In this document: piece by piece, positions 32,126 to 33,916 of the stretch
Layout: every line of letters begins with the position of its first letter
Numbering within the stretch: the stretch's first letter is position 1
Source of the DNA: CAYSNP01 sp050945855
GTDB taxonomy: Bacteria; Bacillota; Clostridia; Christensenellales; DTU072
NCBI GenBank assembly: GCA_050945855.1
Contig: JBMNTS010000014.1
Coordinates: 1 to 33,916, forward strand
Reading direction: 5' to 3'
Length of the DNA stretch: 33,916 nt
Program-made: the position numbers and the translations under genes
The notes under the pieces: model-generated
Databases searched by the model: none
The model's input: the letters and a program-made list of their open reading frames with translations, nothing else
Told to the model about the DNA's origin: nothing

Positions 32126-33916
32126 CTAGTATTGAATATAAATTAGTTTATCATTATATGCAAAGTTTATCGGCTGAGCAACGGGAAGCGAACAAAAATA
32201 CTCGATTTTCCCTTCTTTGACCATACCCAAAGGCAAAATTCTCTTGCCCGAGCTATAATAAAATGCGCTGACAAGCTCTCCCCGCGAGGCAAAGGAAAGG
32301 TCCTCTTTGTACAGCAAATCGTATACGTAATCTATCTTTATTTCAAAATCTTCCTTATCTCCCGGCTTGAAGGTCATAAGGTTTTCATAAAAATCATAAT
32401 TTTCCTTATTAAGAGCAAGCTGGGCTATCAGCAATCCCACAAGCCTGTTGCTGACAATGGTATTATCCACGTTGAAATCGGCTATGATGTTGTGATTTAC
32501 AGGGTCAAGCAGTTCGACGATAACCTGAAGATTAGGTTTTTTGACAAGGTATTGCTGAAGTTTGATAACCGCGTGGTACACGTTGGAGTCATAGCTTTCT
32601 ATACCCGCGCTTTCGTCACTCAATATCATTATGATGGTTTTCTTGTCGCTATTTCCTATCAGGTTGAGAAAATCTTCGTCTATCTTTTCGTAAGAAAGCA
32701 CTTCCATATTGGCAAAAATATTGTCTTTATATTTATTGAGAGCGTCTAAGATATAGCGGTATTTGCTGTTGATGCCAATAAGGATGACGGTAAATTGGTC
32801 CTTGTTATCAATCCGCTTTATTTTTATCTCTCTGTCGGCGAAATTGAATTGCGCCGTACTTAAAGCGTCCGGCTTGTTTTCGCTTAATACGTAAAGGTGG
32901 CTCTCGCTCTCCATCAGGGGTATGGCTTTATCCAGTGTGAGCAGCGCGTTTTCTATGGACATTTTTTTAACGGGATAAATCTCCGCTCCCAAGAAAGAAA
33001 ACAATTCCACAAAAACCTTTTCCAGTCCGGGATTAAGAATGAATTGGGAGATAAAAAGACCCAGCCTCTGATTGAAAGCGACAGGAAGAATACGGTTGTC
33101 CGTAAGGGTGGATACGTTGCAGGCCATATCTTTTATGATTTGCACAGTCTCCGTTTCGGCCACCTCTACAATAATGGCGCATTCGCTGTTAAGCCTCATG
33201 CCCCCTACGTTAATCAGTGTCTTAATGGTAAACAAATCGCAGTTGCTGATTTCCCCGTTATTGTCGAATTGCAAGTCTTCCCTTGCCATTATGATAATGC
33301 TTTTCGCGTTCTCGATGGAGATATCCTGCAATCCGCTCTTTAATATGGGATTGCCGCTTTTGACGATAACGTTGACTTTGAATATATTTTGATTTTTGCC
33401 GGCATTTAAGACGTTGTTAATCTGGGACTTGATAAAATCCTTGTCTTTGGCGGAATAAATAAGCACGGTAGTGTTTTCGCCGGCGTAGACCAAATCCTCC
33501 ACCATCTGAGGCACCTTGCTGTTCCAGTTGAAAATAATAATGTGGTCCTGCAAAAAAAGCTTGCCTTCAGCGTTGGATTTTTTTGAAAAATACTCTTTAA
33601 GGGAATTTGTGGTCATAGCTATCACCACTCCAGAAAAGAGCACCATGCTGAGCACCACGACCACGCTTGCCAAAAACATAGTCTTGGGATTGTCAATGTT
33701 AAGTATGGAATTGGGAGTGATAAGCCACTTAATGCTGCCCCTCGCGAAAGCGTCCACCACTCCGTTATAGGTGTCGTCTACGGAATTGGCTATAAAAGCG
33801 GAAACTACCAAAACAACAAGATTGATTGCGAATACTCCGAGAATGGTAAAGGCAAGGGGATGTTTATGTACACCTATCGTATACGATGATTTAATTTTCT
33901 TAAGCGTAGAACTTAT
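32126..33916 (-). CDS. CASTOR/POLLUX-like ion channel with two RCK-type domains, 5' end beyond the window
   Basis: The reading frame stays open to the right window edge, so at least 596 residues are visible and the true start is outside. The visible start has a membrane helix (HPLAFTILGVFAINLVVLVV), a possible pore loop (RGSIKWLITPNSI) without the potassium-channel TVGYG filter, and a second helix (MFLASVVVVLSMVLFSGVVIAM). Two Rossmann-like RCK domains follow: one begins DHIIIFNWNSKVPQMVEDL, the other FTVILIGINSKYRYILDAL. This matches CASTOR/POLLUX-type channels of plants and bacteria, gated by cytosolic ligands. The bacterial role is not established; ion homeostasis or turgor is plausible. 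It is the first visible gene of a run that continues to GH31, GGDEF and cyclophilin. A TTG at 33811 is not the true start because the first helix lies upstream of it. Confidence 0.8.
   Translation of the reverse strand: MSSTLKKIKSSYTIGVHKHPLAFTILGVFAINLVVLVVSAFIANSVDDTYNGVVDAFARGSIKWLITPNSILNIDNPKTMFLASVVVVLSMVLFSGVVIAMTTNSLKEYFSKKSNAEGKLFLQDHIIIFNWNSKVPQMVEDLVYAGENTTVLIYSAKDKDFIKSQINNVLNAGKNQNIFKVNVIVKSGNPILKSGLQDISIENAKSIIIMAREDLQFDNNGEISNCDLFTIKTLINVGGMRLNSECAIIVEVAETETVQIIKDMACNVSTLTDNRILPVAFNQRLGLFISQFILNPGLEKVFVELFSFLGAEIYPVKKMSIENALLTLDKAIPLMESESHLYVLSENKPDALSTAQFNFADREIKIKRIDNKDQFTVILIGINSKYRYILDALNKYKDNIFANMEVLSYEKIDEDFLNLIGNSDKKTIIMILSDESAGIESYDSNVYHAVIKLQQYLVKKPNLQVIVELLDPVNHNIIADFNVDNTIVSNRLVGLLIAQLALNKENYDFYENLMTFKPGDKEDFEIKIDYVYDLLYKEDLSFASRGELVSAFYYSSGKRILPLGMVKEGKIEYFCSLPVAQPINFAYNDKLIYIQY

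Noticed and set aside
1..33916. CRISPR array, insertion sequence, integrase or prophage module
   Set aside because: No regular repeats, transposase or integrase reading frames were seen; the single holin-like gene does not make a prophage.

Overview
The window looks like chromosome from an uncultured, low-to-medium GC member of the Bacillota, most likely a Clostridia-like gut or anaerobic lineage. The basis is strong GGAGG-type ribosome binding sites, sigma-A style promoters with 17-nt spacers, a PurF with a short propeptide and Fe-S cysteines, a DegV protein, a clostridial-type SDR mannonate oxidoreductase, and an ApbE/NusG-II/Gx-transporter cluster of the kind known from Gram-positive extracellular electron transfer loci. 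Taxonomy is inference; no rRNA is present.

Left part (1-11.1 kb, plus strand): a giant membrane cyclic beta-1,2-glucan synthase-like protein, then an independently promoted two-gene unit made of a GH31 glycosidase of the sulfoquinovosidase-like (YihQ) branch and a GPH-type sugar:cation symporter.

Central left (11.1-19.3 kb, minus strand): a tightly packed operon read from one promoter at about 19.26 kb. In order of transcription it holds a 38-aa leader ORF resembling the N-terminus of glucuronate isomerase UxaC, an AraC regulator, UxuA, an SDR UxuB, a Gfo/Idh/MocA oxidoreductase, KDPG aldolase (eda), KDG kinase (kdgK), a TIM-barrel sugar isomerase/epimerase, a second paralogous Gfo/Idh/MocA oxidoreductase, and a small holin-like membrane protein. 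UxuB, UxuA, KdgK and Eda together take D-fructuronate via D-mannonate and KDG to pyruvate and glyceraldehyde-3-phosphate. The isomerase that would feed this from glucuronate is missing except for the leader remnant, while two oxidoreductases and a TIM-barrel enzyme of unknown substrate have been added.

Middle (19.3-25.1 kb): tRNA-Gln(CTG) on the minus strand with its own promoter and terminator, purF, tRNA-Leu(GAG) with promoter and terminator, then a minus-strand pair of NAD(P)HX repair enzyme and an Fe-S/FMN/FAD old-yellow-enzyme reductase.

Right part (25.1-33.9 kb): a plus-strand overlapping operon degV - apbE - EetA-like (NusG-II) - EetB-like (Gx transporter), meeting head-on and without any gap a minus-strand cluster that starts beyond the window edge: CASTOR/POLLUX-like ion channel (5' end missing), a second and distinct GH31, a membrane GGDEF diguanylate cyclase, and a cyclophilin.

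The most interesting points are the UxaC-like leader coupled to the AraC gene, the paired Gfo/Idh/MocA plus TIM-barrel enzymes in a uronate operon, the GH31 enzyme with replaced sulfonate-binding positions, the holin-like gene closing the operon, and the flavinylation/EET-like cluster with no visible flavoprotein target.
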